NCBI GenBank assembly: GCA_028277625.1
Contig: JANQFW010000098.1
Span: forward strand, 1-59,780
Reading direction: 5' to 3'
DNA from: Candidatus Gastranaerophilales bacterium
GTDB taxonomy: Bacteria; Cyanobacteriota; Vampirovibrionia; Gastranaerophilales; JANQFW01
Length of the DNA: 59,780 bases
Part shown: positions 35,974-44,665 of the stretch, piece after piece
How positions within the stretch are numbered: the first letter of the stretch is position 1
Layout of the letters: each line of letters starts with the position of its first letter
Notes under the pieces: generated by a model
Database searches by the model: none
Seen by the model: only the letters and a program-made list of their open reading frames with translations
Told to the model about the DNA's origin: nothing
Made by a program: the position numbers and the translations under genes

Positions 35974-38247
35974 ATGTTCGAGGGGATGGTACTTATATTA
36001 GTACTTACTACTATTTATTTGTTTACACAAATAGGAGCTTTAAAAAATAATATAAAAGAATTAAAAGAAATTCAAAAATGCTTGCTGGAACGCCTAAATA
36101 AAAATGATATAAATGATTCAAGTACAACACCTGCCAAAACTGAGCCAAAAGCTAATATAAATACACCTCAAGATGAGAAAGCTGAATTATCAGGGGACAA
36201 AATCAACACAGAAACTAATATTGAAATAATTATTGATAAAGTTGAATTCAGCAAGACAGAAGAATTTTCTAATAAGGAAAAAGCTCCCTTCGAAACGTTC
36301 TTTGCAGGAAACATATTAAATAAAGTCGGTGCTATAACTTTTATTTTAGGGATAGGCTTCTTCTTAAAATACGCATTTAACAATAACTGGATTAATGAAT
36401 ACATGCAAATAACTTTAGGCTACTTAATTGGAGCTGCTATAGTTTGGTTTGCATATAAACAACAAAAAGATGAAATCTATAAAATATTCTCTCAAGGCTT
36501 AGCTGGCATAGGCTGCGCTATTTTATATCTGGTAACCTATTGTGCATACAATTTTTATAATATAGTCCCTTACTTATTCTCATTTATTCTTATGATAGGC
36601 ACAACTATACTTACTTTTTATACAGCTTATAGGTTTAATTCTTTTGTAGTTGCATTTATTGGAATAATAGGCGGTTACTTAACACCTTTTATTTTGCCAG
36701 GCGAAAGCAATTCAAGCTTTGGCCTACTATCATATTTAATATTTTTGAGTATTTTAGTTTCTGCCTTTATATATAAAAAAGCAGAATGGAAATTTATAGA
36801 AACATTTTCTCACTCTGCAAATTTAATAATCATGCTCTACACAATAAACCTGCTAAATCAGAGCAGGATAGAAAGCTTTTTAATGGTACTTATAATCTTT
36901 TCTTGCTACTTTATTAGAAATTTTTTCGAATTCAAAAGAAAAGCTACTGTAAGACCTCTAAATACATTAATTAATATTGGAGCCAGCATATTTGTTTGTT
37001 ATACAATTAGTTATCAATTATTAAACCATTTTGGCAATTCAATAACTGCATTAACAGCATTTTGCTTTGCAATAATACATTTTATTCCACCATATCTTGC
37101 CCATAAAAACAATTGGGCTTTTCAAAATATTAATAAGCTTTATATAGTTATTTCTATTCTACTCGTCTTTATCGCCACAGCCATTCTAACTGATGGTTTT
37201 ACAAATATTATCCTCTGGACAATAGAAGCATTTATAGTGTTATATATTGGGGCAAAAACCAACAAGGCATACTTGATAAAAACAGCTTTATCTATTTTGG
37301 CGTTAACTGCAACAGGTTTGCTAGGCGCTAAAGGCGCAATAAATTATAAACCACTAGCAGAGTTTACACCTATTTTAAACTTAAGATTCTTAGCTTTTGC
37401 AACATTAATAACCCTAAGCATCTTAGGAGTTGAGCTAATCAAAAAAACACAAGGCGCAGCAGATAAATTTTCTTTCCACATCAATACTCTAAGGGTAATG
37501 TGGACAACGGCTTTATTTGTACTCGCAACTGTTGAGATTAATGACTTAAACCTAAAGCTTTTAAGCACTGCCTCAACAAATATGAAAGAAATTATTAAGT
37601 ACAACAAAGCCATTATTTTCGGTGTTTTATGGGCAATATACGGTGCAAGACTGGTCAGCTACGGGATAAACAGAGCTGTTTTATATTTTGGATATTTTGT
37701 TTATTTCTTATCAATAATAGCATTGCTAAGATACGGATTTTATTTTGTACCTTTAGATGCTTTTATACCAATATTAAACATAAGAGCCCTTGGCTGGTTA
37801 AGCACATGCGCAGCTGCATTAACACTAAGTTATTGGAATACAAAACTAAAAATCAAAAATCTGTTTAGATATTTATTTTGTATACTACTGTTTTTATTTA
37901 TTAATACAGAAGTTAAGACATATTTTAATTTGATTAATAACTCTGATATGGAAAAACTGACATTTTCTATTGTATGGCTGCTGTTCTCATTTACATTAAT
38001 GAGCATTGGAATCTGGAAAAAAATAAGACCGTTTAGGTATTTTGCAATGGGCGTGATATCTATTGCTATTTTAAAAATATTCTTAATTGACCTAGCATTC
38101 TTAAATGAGTTCCACAGAATAATATCATTTATTTGCCTGGGCATAATTTTGCTTGGATCATCGTATATATATCATAGGTACAATAAACTAATAATTGAAA
38201 ATATAAAAGAAGAACATCAACAAACAAAAATAGAGAGTAAGGAGTAA
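35974..38247 (+). CDS. DUF2339 multi-pass membrane protein
   Basis: A 757-residue protein. A first membrane helix (about 3-20) is followed by a coiled coil and a polar cytoplasmic stretch (about 25-105). From about residue 108 to the end there are roughly twenty hydrophobic helices. FFAGNILNKVGAITFILGIGFFLKYAFNNNWI is the conserved DUF2339 entry segment (given here as two parts around residue 110-140), and GGYLTPFILP follows. Family function is unknown. It lies seven bases before a small membrane gene, probably co-transcribed. Confidence 0.85.
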   Translation: MFEGMVLILVLTTIYLFTQIGALKNNIKELKEIQKCLLERLNKNDINDSSTTPAKTEPKANINTPQDEKAELSGDKINTETNIEIIIDKVEFSKTEEFSNKEKAPFETFFAGNILNKVGAITFILGIGFFLKYAFNNNWINEYMQITLGYLIGAAIVWFAYKQQKDEIYKIFSQGLAGIGCAILYLVTYCAYNFYNIVPYLFSFILMIGTTILTFYTAYRFNSFVVAFIGIIGGYLTPFILPGESNSSFGLLSYLIFLSILVSAFIYKKAEWKFIETFSHSANLIIMLYTINLLNQSRIESFLMVLIIFSCYFIRNFFEFKRKATVRPLNTLINIGASIFVCYTISYQLLNHFGNSITALTAFCFAIIHFIPPYLAHKNNWAFQNINKLYIVISILLVFIATAILTDGFTNIILWTIEAFIVLYIGAKTNKAYLIKTALSILALTATGLLGAKGAINYKPLAEFTPILNLRFLAFATLITLSILGVELIKKTQGAADKFSFHINTLRVMWTTALFVLATVEINDLNLKLLSTASTNMKEIIKYNKAIIFGVLWAIYGARLVSYGINRAVLYFGYFVYFLSIIALLRYGFYFVPLDAFIPILNIRALGWLSTCAAALTLSYWNTKLKIKNLFRYLFCILLFLFINTEVKTYFNLINNSDMEKLTFSIVWLLFSFTLMSIGIWKKIRPFRYFAMGVISIAILKIFLIDLAFLNEFHRIISFICLGIILLGSSYIYHRYNKLIIENIKEEHQQTKIESKE

Positions 38248-38254
38248 GAAGAGG

Positions 38255-38422
38255 GTGAATGACATAGCATTTATATTGCTGGGGCCAATTATAATAGGCA
38301 CAGCTATTGGAATATACTTGGATAAGGCTTTAACGATGAAGATTCCTATTTTTACAATGAGCTTTGCATTGATGAGCATCATTTTCGGAATGTATACTGT
38401 ATTTAAAAGGTATTCCAAATAA
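38255..38422 (+). CDS. Small two-helix membrane protein, AtpZ/AtpI-like
   Basis: A 55-residue reading frame starting with GTG (38255) and ending TAA (38420-38422), with GGAG and AGAGG upstream. The product has two hydrophobic helices: IAFILLGPIIIGTAIGIYLD and, after a short loop, PIFTMSFALMSIIFGMYTVF, ending KRYSK. The order G-P, G-x-x-x-G, D, then a second helix and basic end is that of AtpZ/AtpI-type subunits encoded next to F-type ATP synthases, but no atp gene is here. The link is by pattern only. Confidence 0.6.
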   Translation: MNDIAFILLGPIIIGTAIGIYLDKALTMKIPIFTMSFALMSIIFGMYTVFKRYSK

Positions 38423-38424
38423 AA

Positions 38425-38460
38425 CAGACTAATCAACGCTTTAAAACGCAAATTAGTCTG
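38425..38460. terminator. Terminator between convergent units
   Basis: CAGACTAAT (38425-38433) pairs with ATTAGTCTG (38452-38460). On the minus strand it is followed by TTTTATTT, so it mainly ends the radical SAM operon; it can also stop plus-strand transcripts. Confidence 0.72.
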
Positions 38461-38515
38461 CATAAAACTTTATTTTAGCTTATTATATAAAGCTTAACCA
38501 ATAGATGGTTAGAAT

Positions 38516-39628
38516 CTAGCTTGCAACAGCAGCTAACGCTGACTTTCGTTTTCTTCTTCTTAATAAGTCAACAAAAGCTTCTAAGCGAGTAATATAACCT
38601 GCTTTACCCATATGTTCATCTAAAACTAAAGATAAAACCGGTATATCCTCTTCTGATCTTACATTAGGTAAAATATTTTGAGCAACAATTTCCGGCATAC
38701 AAGTAAACGGCAATAAATGCACTACACCATCAGCAGAATGTTCTTTTCCTGCCAATGCTACATCTCCTACAGATTCAATTGCATCACCGCCAACATCTCT
38801 TTTCAGAAACGACTTGGCTGATTTTCTGGCCTTTTCTTCATGAGTTTCACCAAATCTTAAAGCAGAAGGCATTATAGAAGATTTTACCCAATCGCTTAAG
38901 TTAATCTGTCTGTTTACGTGTACACCTAAGCGACCAAGCTCTTTTTCCACATCAAGATTAGAAAATTGATCAAGTACAACATAAACCTCTCCAACAAGAT
39001 CCACAGTTACAATGTCCTTCTCTGGATCAATAGGAGTTGATTTTATATACTCAATTGTATTTTTTTTAGCTTTTAATGCTTTTTTATAGCTAAGTGCAGC
39101 TTCAATTTCTCTCAATCCTCTATAATAACGCTTATCTGTATCACCAGGATTTAATTCTCTTGCCCTATAGTACGAAAGAACCTTATCAATATCATCTAGC
39201 ATATTAATAATTAATATAGCCATATTAATAGCTTTAATTAAAGTGATAGGATTCGCGTTACCGGTTGCCTCTTTAAACTTGACGTATAATTCTTTTAATT
39301 TGCCTTTATACAAGTCAAAATTTATAAATTTAACATCATATCCCAGGTCAGATAAAGTAGTCCTTAATGAACTGCTATACTGGCCCAAACGGCAAATGCC
39401 CGGGCTATCAATCATTAATAATGCATCAGCACCATTTTCAATAGCTTCCATATAATTACCAAGTATCAATTTATACGGAAAACATACAGCTTCAGGGCTA
39501 TTAAGACTGCCTAATTCTAGTGTACGTTTGTTATTATAAGGTGGCACAACTACTTCTCCACCAAGTATTCTTATGGCGGCACTAAGAGCGATATACAATC
39601 TACCCATGTGGGGAAATGCTATTTTCAT
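38516..39628 (-). CDS. 2-hydroxyacyl-CoA dehydratase/activase-related protein A
   Basis: A 370-residue protein of the DUF2229/HgdB-related group. It begins KIAFPHMGRLYIALSAAIRI and has conserved Cys in PEAVCFPYKLILGNYM (about residue 54) and SPGICRLGQY (about 80), which probably bind a 4Fe-4S cluster, plus DEHMGKAGYITRLEAFVDLL near the end. The ATP-binding ASKHA domain of true activases is absent. It is the last gene of the radical SAM operon and a close paralogue of the 375-residue protein two genes upstream. The substrate is unknown. Confidence 0.75.
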   Translation of the reverse strand: MKIAFPHMGRLYIALSAAIRILGGEVVVPPYNNKRTLELGSLNSPEAVCFPYKLILGNYMEAIENGADALLMIDSPGICRLGQYSSSLRTTLSDLGYDVKFINFDLYKGKLKELYVKFKEATGNANPITLIKAINMAILIINMLDDIDKVLSYYRARELNPGDTDKRYYRGLREIEAALSYKKALKAKKNTIEYIKSTPIDPEKDIVTVDLVGEVYVVLDQFSNLDVEKELGRLGVHVNRQINLSDWVKSSIMPSALRFGETHEEKARKSAKSFLKRDVGGDAIESVGDVALAGKEHSADGVVHLLPFTCMPEIVAQNILPNVRSEEDIPVLSLVLDEHMGKAGYITRLEAFVDLLRRRKRKSALAAVAS

Positions 39629-39651
39629 TATCTAAGTGACCTCTTATTTAT

Positions 39652-40698
39652 TTACTCAACGCCAACAAGTTTTTTTTCTTCTTCTTTGTTTACAACTTGC
39701 TTTTTAAGGCTATTAACAATACTAGTACGTTTCTTTCTAATCAACATGTCAGTGAATGCTTCTATTCTTGTAACAAAGCCAGCCTCACCAGTGTGCTCAT
39801 CAGTAGTTAAGTTTAACAATGGCTTGTTAAATCTTTTTGCATAACGTGTGATTCTTTCTATCATAAGAGAGTCAGGCCCACAACCAAATGCAGTAAGGGT
39901 AATTAAACCATCAATATTATCATCTTTAAGATAATACCCGGCAGCTCCAGTCATTTCATGTTCATTAGCCCAATACAATAGTGTATCAAGATTTTTAATA
40001 CCCTGATCCATCTGCTCTACAGTTAAATTATAAGAAGTATAAGCTTCTATATCCAACTGATTAAGCTTTTTAAGCATTTTCATACTTACTTGATCATCAA
40101 AAAGGTTATAACCATGAGAAATCACAGCAACTTTTGCCATTCCTTCTTTTTGAGAAGAATCAAATGAAATATTGCCATTTATAGCATTTCTCATTGCAGT
40201 AGGTACATCAACACCAGCTCTTGTCATCACAGAAAAGTTATTCATACACTCCCAGCCGGCTTTTGAAGCTTGCTTAATCAATTTTTTATTTGTAATACCA
40301 AGAGGAGCAACAGACTCATATAAATATTGATAAAAACCCTGATTCGACTCCGACTTATCTAAAGTTGGCTCTATCAACAAAAAGTTTTTATTAACAACAT
40401 TCCTAATTAAATCCGGCAAACCTCTTAATTTAGAACAATTATAAACCTTAGGTGCAATTGATTGAATACTAGGAGAATAAATTACATCTATACCCTTATC
40501 AAGGAGGTTTAACACATGCCCCACATATACTTTTACAGGTAGACAGGTCTCAGAGACAACAAGTGCACTGCCTGAAGAAACAAGTGATTTAGTAGTTCTA
40601 TCTGATAAAACCAGCTCTACGCCTAGTTCACTAAAAAATCCATGCCAAAATGGATAATAATTATAATAATTTAAAGCTCTTGGTATACCAATTTTCAT
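39652..40698 (-). CDS. 2-hydroxyacyl-CoA dehydratase/activase-related protein B (DUF2229)
   Basis: A 348-residue protein whose start, KIGIPRALNYYNYYPFWHGF, is the DUF2229 signature, followed by VVSETCLPVKVYVGHVLNLL and FGCGPDSLMIERI with candidate cluster Cys. In larger activases this region is fused to an ATPase domain; here it stands alone. Its neighbours A and C are related to the other part of that protein. All three may form one iron-sulfur enzyme or carrier. Confidence 0.8.
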   Translation of the reverse strand: MKIGIPRALNYYNYYPFWHGFFSELGVELVLSDRTTKSLVSSGSALVVSETCLPVKVYVGHVLNLLDKGIDVIYSPSIQSIAPKVYNCSKLRGLPDLIRNVVNKNFLLIEPTLDKSESNQGFYQYLYESVAPLGITNKKLIKQASKAGWECMNNFSVMTRAGVDVPTAMRNAINGNISFDSSQKEGMAKVAVISHGYNLFDDQVSMKMLKKLNQLDIEAYTSYNLTVEQMDQGIKNLDTLLYWANEHEMTGAAGYYLKDDNIDGLITLTAFGCGPDSLMIERITRYAKRFNKPLLNLTTDEHTGEAGFVTRIEAFTDMLIRKKRTSIVNSLKKQVVNKEEEKKLVGVE

Positions 40699-40724
40699 AT
40701 TTATTAACCTCCATAAAAATCAGC

Positions 40725-41852
40725 TTACGCTGTTTTTTTAGATCTTCTACGTCTATTAATCAAATCTACAAAAGCCTCTAGTCTTGTCACAAGACCGGCT
40801 TTTCCGGTCATTTCATCCATAGCAAATGATATTACAGGAATATCTTCTAACTTACTAACATTAGGGAGAATACATTGCGTTACAATTTCCGGATTACAGT
40901 TAAATGGTCCCACATGGATCACACCGGAAATATTTTTATCCGCAGCATAAATAACATCACCTACAGACTCCAAACATTCTCCGCCAATTGCTCTTTTTAT
41001 GTACTTTTTAGCCATTCTGGCAGATCTGTCTCTGTGAGATTCTTCTTTCTGCAAAAACTTAGGCATCAAGGTGTTATTACTCCAGTGAGAAAACATTACT
41101 TGTCTTTCAACTTCCACACCCAAACTTCCAAGCTCTCTTTCAATTTCCATATTAGTAAACGGATCAAGTTGTACAAAGAACTCTCCTGTCAAATAAACTT
41201 TTAATACATCTTTTTTAGCGTCATAGTCTACTTCATCGTATTTTTTATTTATCTTTTTTAAAGCAATCTTTAAGTCTTTAATTGTATCAGCCTTGTGTAT
41301 TTCTTTTTTAGCATGATTATAAACGTTTTCTGCACTGCCTTTTTTATATTCTCTTGGTCTTAGGAATAGAAGCCTGCTCTCAACCTCATCCAATGCACTT
41401 ATCTTTGCTAATGCAATTCTTATGCCTCTAAGAGTTTTCAATATATTTTTAGTACCTGTTGCATGACTAAACTTTTTGGCAACTTCTTTTAACTTGCCCT
41501 TATACATATCAAATACAACCATTTCAAACTCATATCCAAGCTCTTTAAGTTTTGCCTCTGCCATAGTAGCATAATTTCCCAGCCTACAGCTACCAGGTGC
41601 CTGAAACATTATTAAAACATTGGCACCTGCTTCTAAAGCTTGAATATAATTGCCTAAGTTCATCTTATATGGAAGGCAAACAGTTTCAATACTGTGCCTT
41701 GTTCCAATTGTCAAGGTTTCCGAATTATTTTCAGGGGGCAATAATAGCTCTGCCCCCATTGTTCTAAGCATAGCGCTTACTGGTATATATAGATTTCCCA
41801 TATGAGGAAATGCAACAACTCTTTTTGATTTATTATCCGATGTTTTTTGCAT
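40725..41852 (-). CDS. 2-hydroxyacyl-CoA dehydratase/activase-related protein C
   Basis: A 375-residue paralogue of protein A: RVVAFPHMGNLYIPVSAMLR near the start, IETVCLPYKMNLGNYIQAL and APGSCRLGNYATMAEAKL with the conserved Cys, and DEMTGKAGLVTRLEAFVDLI at the end. A and C align along their full length, a sign of duplication within the operon. It starts four bases after the ferredoxin gene ends. Confidence 0.75.
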   Translation of the reverse strand: MQKTSDNKSKRVVAFPHMGNLYIPVSAMLRTMGAELLLPPENNSETLTIGTRHSIETVCLPYKMNLGNYIQALEAGANVLIMFQAPGSCRLGNYATMAEAKLKELGYEFEMVVFDMYKGKLKEVAKKFSHATGTKNILKTLRGIRIALAKISALDEVESRLLFLRPREYKKGSAENVYNHAKKEIHKADTIKDLKIALKKINKKYDEVDYDAKKDVLKVYLTGEFFVQLDPFTNMEIERELGSLGVEVERQVMFSHWSNNTLMPKFLQKEESHRDRSARMAKKYIKRAIGGECLESVGDVIYAADKNISGVIHVGPFNCNPEIVTQCILPNVSKLEDIPVISFAMDEMTGKAGLVTRLEAFVDLINRRRRSKKTA

Positions 41853-41855
41853 AAT

Positions 41856-42059
41856 TTACTTTGTTACCAATTCCTTAAATTCTCTAGGTCCGCCAATAGT
41901 ACATGCCTCAGGACAAATGCGCTGACATGTTTGACAATCAACACATTCATTGGAATCTATTTGATATACAGTATCTTTTTGATATATAGCATCCACAGGG
42001 CAGGCACTATAACAAGTTGCGCACCCGATGCAATTTTGTTCAAGAATTTGTCTTGGCAT
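41856..42059 (-). CDS. 2[4Fe-4S] ferredoxin
   Basis: A 67-residue electron carrier with two cluster motifs of the form C-x2-C-x2-C-x3-CP: CIGCATCYSACP (about 10-22) and CVDCQTCQRICP (about 37-50). Size and motif spacing are those of clostridial-type ferredoxins. Its position between a radical SAM gene and the dehydratase-like genes suggests it feeds electrons to one or both. Confidence 0.93.
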   Translation of the reverse strand: MPRQILEQNCIGCATCYSACPVDAIYQKDTVYQIDSNECVDCQTCQRICPEACTIGGPREFKELVTK

Positions 42060-42073
42060 CTCGTATACTCCAT

Positions 42074-43660
42074 TTAAACACTAACAGTATCTTCTTCTTT
42101 AATTTCTTCATTAAGTTTTTCAACAGCGCTTAAGTCTTTTCCGCAACCGCAGCATCCTTGAGATTCACATCCGCCGTGTACACCACCATGCGGTGTTTTA
42201 CTACTACAAAGAACATTTCTGTCATGATAGTATTCGCCAGGTAGTGGGAATAACGTCATATAGTAGTCATTCTTCCAGCTTTCATCAGAAATTTTAGCAA
42301 CTTCTTCTGCATACTCATCAATTTGTTCCATAATTTCAGGCTTTGTCAAGTAATCTGCAGCACCCTTGTGAGTTTCATAAGGCTTAAACTTCTTATAATA
42401 ACCTCTAAGAACCCAAGGTCTGTCAACAATCATACAAGGTCTAAGCATATTACCGTCATATGGTGCGCCTTTTCTAATTGCACTCATGAAAGGACTTGCA
42501 AGCGCTTCTGTTAAGGTTGAATCCTTAACATTATGTGTTGCAAGGTGAACAAAAGTACAAGGCTCAACATCACCTTTGGCATTTACGTGAATATATTGCC
42601 TTCCACCAGCAATACAACCCATCATTTCAGGGCCATCACCCCAGAAATCTACAGTCATCATTGGCAATGTATTTCTGGCATTATATAATGCTTTTTTAAT
42701 ATCTTCTCTTTGCTCAGCAGTTGGCATGATAGAAGGATCAGGATTTTCACCAACAGGTACATAATGGAAGCCCCAAGTCCACAAGCTGCCTTTGTCAGAT
42801 AACATCTTCATGTACTCATCAGAAATAATTTCTTCAGTGCTCTCTTTTGTCATAGTCAAGCTAACACCAAAGAAAATACCTGCTTCTTTAAGACGGTCCA
42901 TTTTTTCCATAACCAATTTAAATGTACCTTCGCCTCTAACTTTATCAGTTGATTCTTCCCAACCGCCTAAACTGAACATTGGTGCAACGTTACCAAGTTT
43001 TTTAAGTCTTTCAATTTTCTCATCAGTTAATAAAGAACCGTTTGTAAACGCCAAGAATATACAATCAGGAAATTGCTCAGCTAAATCTAAAAAATCATTT
43101 CTAATAAATGGCTCACCACCAACTACAGGCATTATGTGAATGCCTAGTTCATCTCTAGCTTCAGAGAAAACCTTTTTTAGTGTTTCAAAAGACATATCAT
43201 CTTTTTGCTCATAACTATGAGCCCAACAACCGGCACAAGTAAAGTTACATTTTTGAGTTACGCTGGTTAACAATACTGTTGGTGGATAAAATCCGTTAGC
43301 CTCATTAAAGGTCGAACGTTTTCTCTGATTGTCACCATAATAACCGTGAACGAAAAAGTTTAACAAAAACTTATTTCTACAGTTGGGATGTAAGTCATTA
43401 ATAATTTTCTGCCACCACGCCAGATGAGGGTGATCTGTCTCAAAAAGCCATCTCATTCTTTTTGCATGCCTTACAGATCCTTCAGACCCGGCTATTTTTT
43501 CAAACAATTTTGTTAAATTAATAAGATTTCTTTTACTAGAAGTCCCTATTAAGTTAACTATTTGACCAACTACAAATTCCATACCAGCTTGTTTAAGGTG
43601 ATCAATATAGCCTCTGCCGCCTCTTGCCTTCCACATTAAGTCTTGGGGTAAAACTCTCAT
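42074..43660 (-). CDS. Radical SAM protein, operon leader
   Basis: A 528-residue enzyme. The radical SAM cluster motif is CNFTCAGC (C-x3-C-x2-C, about residue 138), with VVGGEPFIRNDFLD following as the GGE-type motif. A SPASM-like region has KGDVEPCTFVH. The C-terminus holds a Cys-rich tail (GGCESQGCCGCG near 505-516). The N-terminal 120 residues are helical with no known match. It probably uses the ferredoxin for electrons; substrate unknown. The start follows AAGGAG. Confidence 0.82.
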   Translation of the reverse strand: MRVLPQDLMWKARGGRGYIDHLKQAGMEFVVGQIVNLIGTSSKRNLINLTKLFEKIAGSEGSVRHAKRMRWLFETDHPHLAWWQKIINDLHPNCRNKFLLNFFVHGYYGDNQRKRSTFNEANGFYPPTVLLTSVTQKCNFTCAGCWAHSYEQKDDMSFETLKKVFSEARDELGIHIMPVVGGEPFIRNDFLDLAEQFPDCIFLAFTNGSLLTDEKIERLKKLGNVAPMFSLGGWEESTDKVRGEGTFKLVMEKMDRLKEAGIFFGVSLTMTKESTEEIISDEYMKMLSDKGSLWTWGFHYVPVGENPDPSIMPTAEQREDIKKALYNARNTLPMMTVDFWGDGPEMMGCIAGGRQYIHVNAKGDVEPCTFVHLATHNVKDSTLTEALASPFMSAIRKGAPYDGNMLRPCMIVDRPWVLRGYYKKFKPYETHKGAADYLTKPEIMEQIDEYAEEVAKISDESWKNDYYMTLFPLPGEYYHDRNVLCSSKTPHGGVHGGCESQGCCGCGKDLSAVEKLNEEIKEEDTVSV

Positions 43661-44029
43661 TTTGTTCGTCTCCTTATAGTCCCAACGTAATTTTATTAAT
43701 TAACAAATAAATATAACTATCATTAAACATAAATTTAAAAATTTTGCTATTTTATTTTTCCCATAAAAAAAAAAAAAAATACAGTAGGATTGCTTAAATT
43801 TATAGAATTTTTTAATAAATGTTTAAAAATACACTTATTTAGTAATTAATAGAATTACTGTACAAGCCAATTTTATAACAAATATAAATTCAATAAAACA
43901 AATATAATCCACCCAATTTAGAAGTAAATTACATTTTGCATATTCAAAAAATTATAAAAAAATTTTTCTTCTTAACAAATGCCATAATCTCTGATAAATT
44001 GATTTCATTTACCCGGGCGCTTTAGAATT
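43661..44029. other. AT-rich intergenic region
   Basis: No gene is seen in 369 bases. There is a run of 15 A (43765-43779) and a hairpin, AGTAATT (43841-43847) with AATTACT (43853-43859). The promoter of the radical SAM operon should lie here on the minus strand. Confidence 0.5.
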
Positions 44030-44587
44030 CTATTTATCGCTACTAATGCTATATATACAGCCACAATAATTTTGTCGATACATATTATATTTACGAGATA
44101 ATTCTATACTTTTTTTAAATCCATTGTTTTTCTTAAAATCTGCTTCTAAAAAATTCAAACTGTATTTATTTGCTAATTCAATACCTATGCTGTTTATAAT
44201 TTGGGTATTTTTATGAGGACTAACAGTTAATACGGTTGTAAATGTATCAAAATCACTTTTGCTAGCGTACTTAGCCGTTTCTTCCAGTCTTATTTTATAA
44301 CAGATCTGGCAACGCTTACCTCCTTCCGGGCAGTCTTCCAAGCCTCTAACTTGTTCAAACCAAGTATCAACCGGGTCTTCTTTCAAGATCAGCGGATACC
44401 CTCTTATCTCTGCAAAAGATATTAGCTCTTCCAGGCGCGTTTGATATTCATCCAGTGGATGAATATTAGGATTATAAAAAAAGCCATAAGGAGTAAAGTT
44501 ATTCTCTGCTAAATATTGAAATACATGTGTACAACAAGGCCCACAACATGTATGAACCAGTATATTTTTCTTTTCTGTTTTACTCAT
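44030..44587 (-). CDS. queH: Epoxyqueuosine reductase QueH
   Basis: Performs the last step of queuosine synthesis in tRNA, reducing epoxyqueuosine. The 185-residue protein (from ATG 44587; TTG 44593 is an alternative) has the family Cys pairs HTCCGPCCTHV near the N-terminus and ENNFTPYGFFYNPNIHP, then CPEGGKRCQICYKIRLEETA and a C-terminal YCGCIYS. The clustered Cys bind a 4Fe-4S cluster and a second metal. It lies 80 bases after the VKOR-DsbA gene in the same direction. Confidence 0.92.
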   Translation of the reverse strand: MSKTEKKNILVHTCCGPCCTHVFQYLAENNFTPYGFFYNPNIHPLDEYQTRLEELISFAEIRGYPLILKEDPVDTWFEQVRGLEDCPEGGKRCQICYKIRLEETAKYASKSDFDTFTTVLTVSPHKNTQIINSIGIELANKYSLNFLEADFKKNNGFKKSIELSRKYNMYRQNYCGCIYSISSDK

Positions 44588-44665
44588 TTTCAATGTTTTT
44601 CACTTTTTAATACCGCATGTTACATTAGTAATTTCAAAAGATTTGTTCAAGTTCCGCGATTAATT

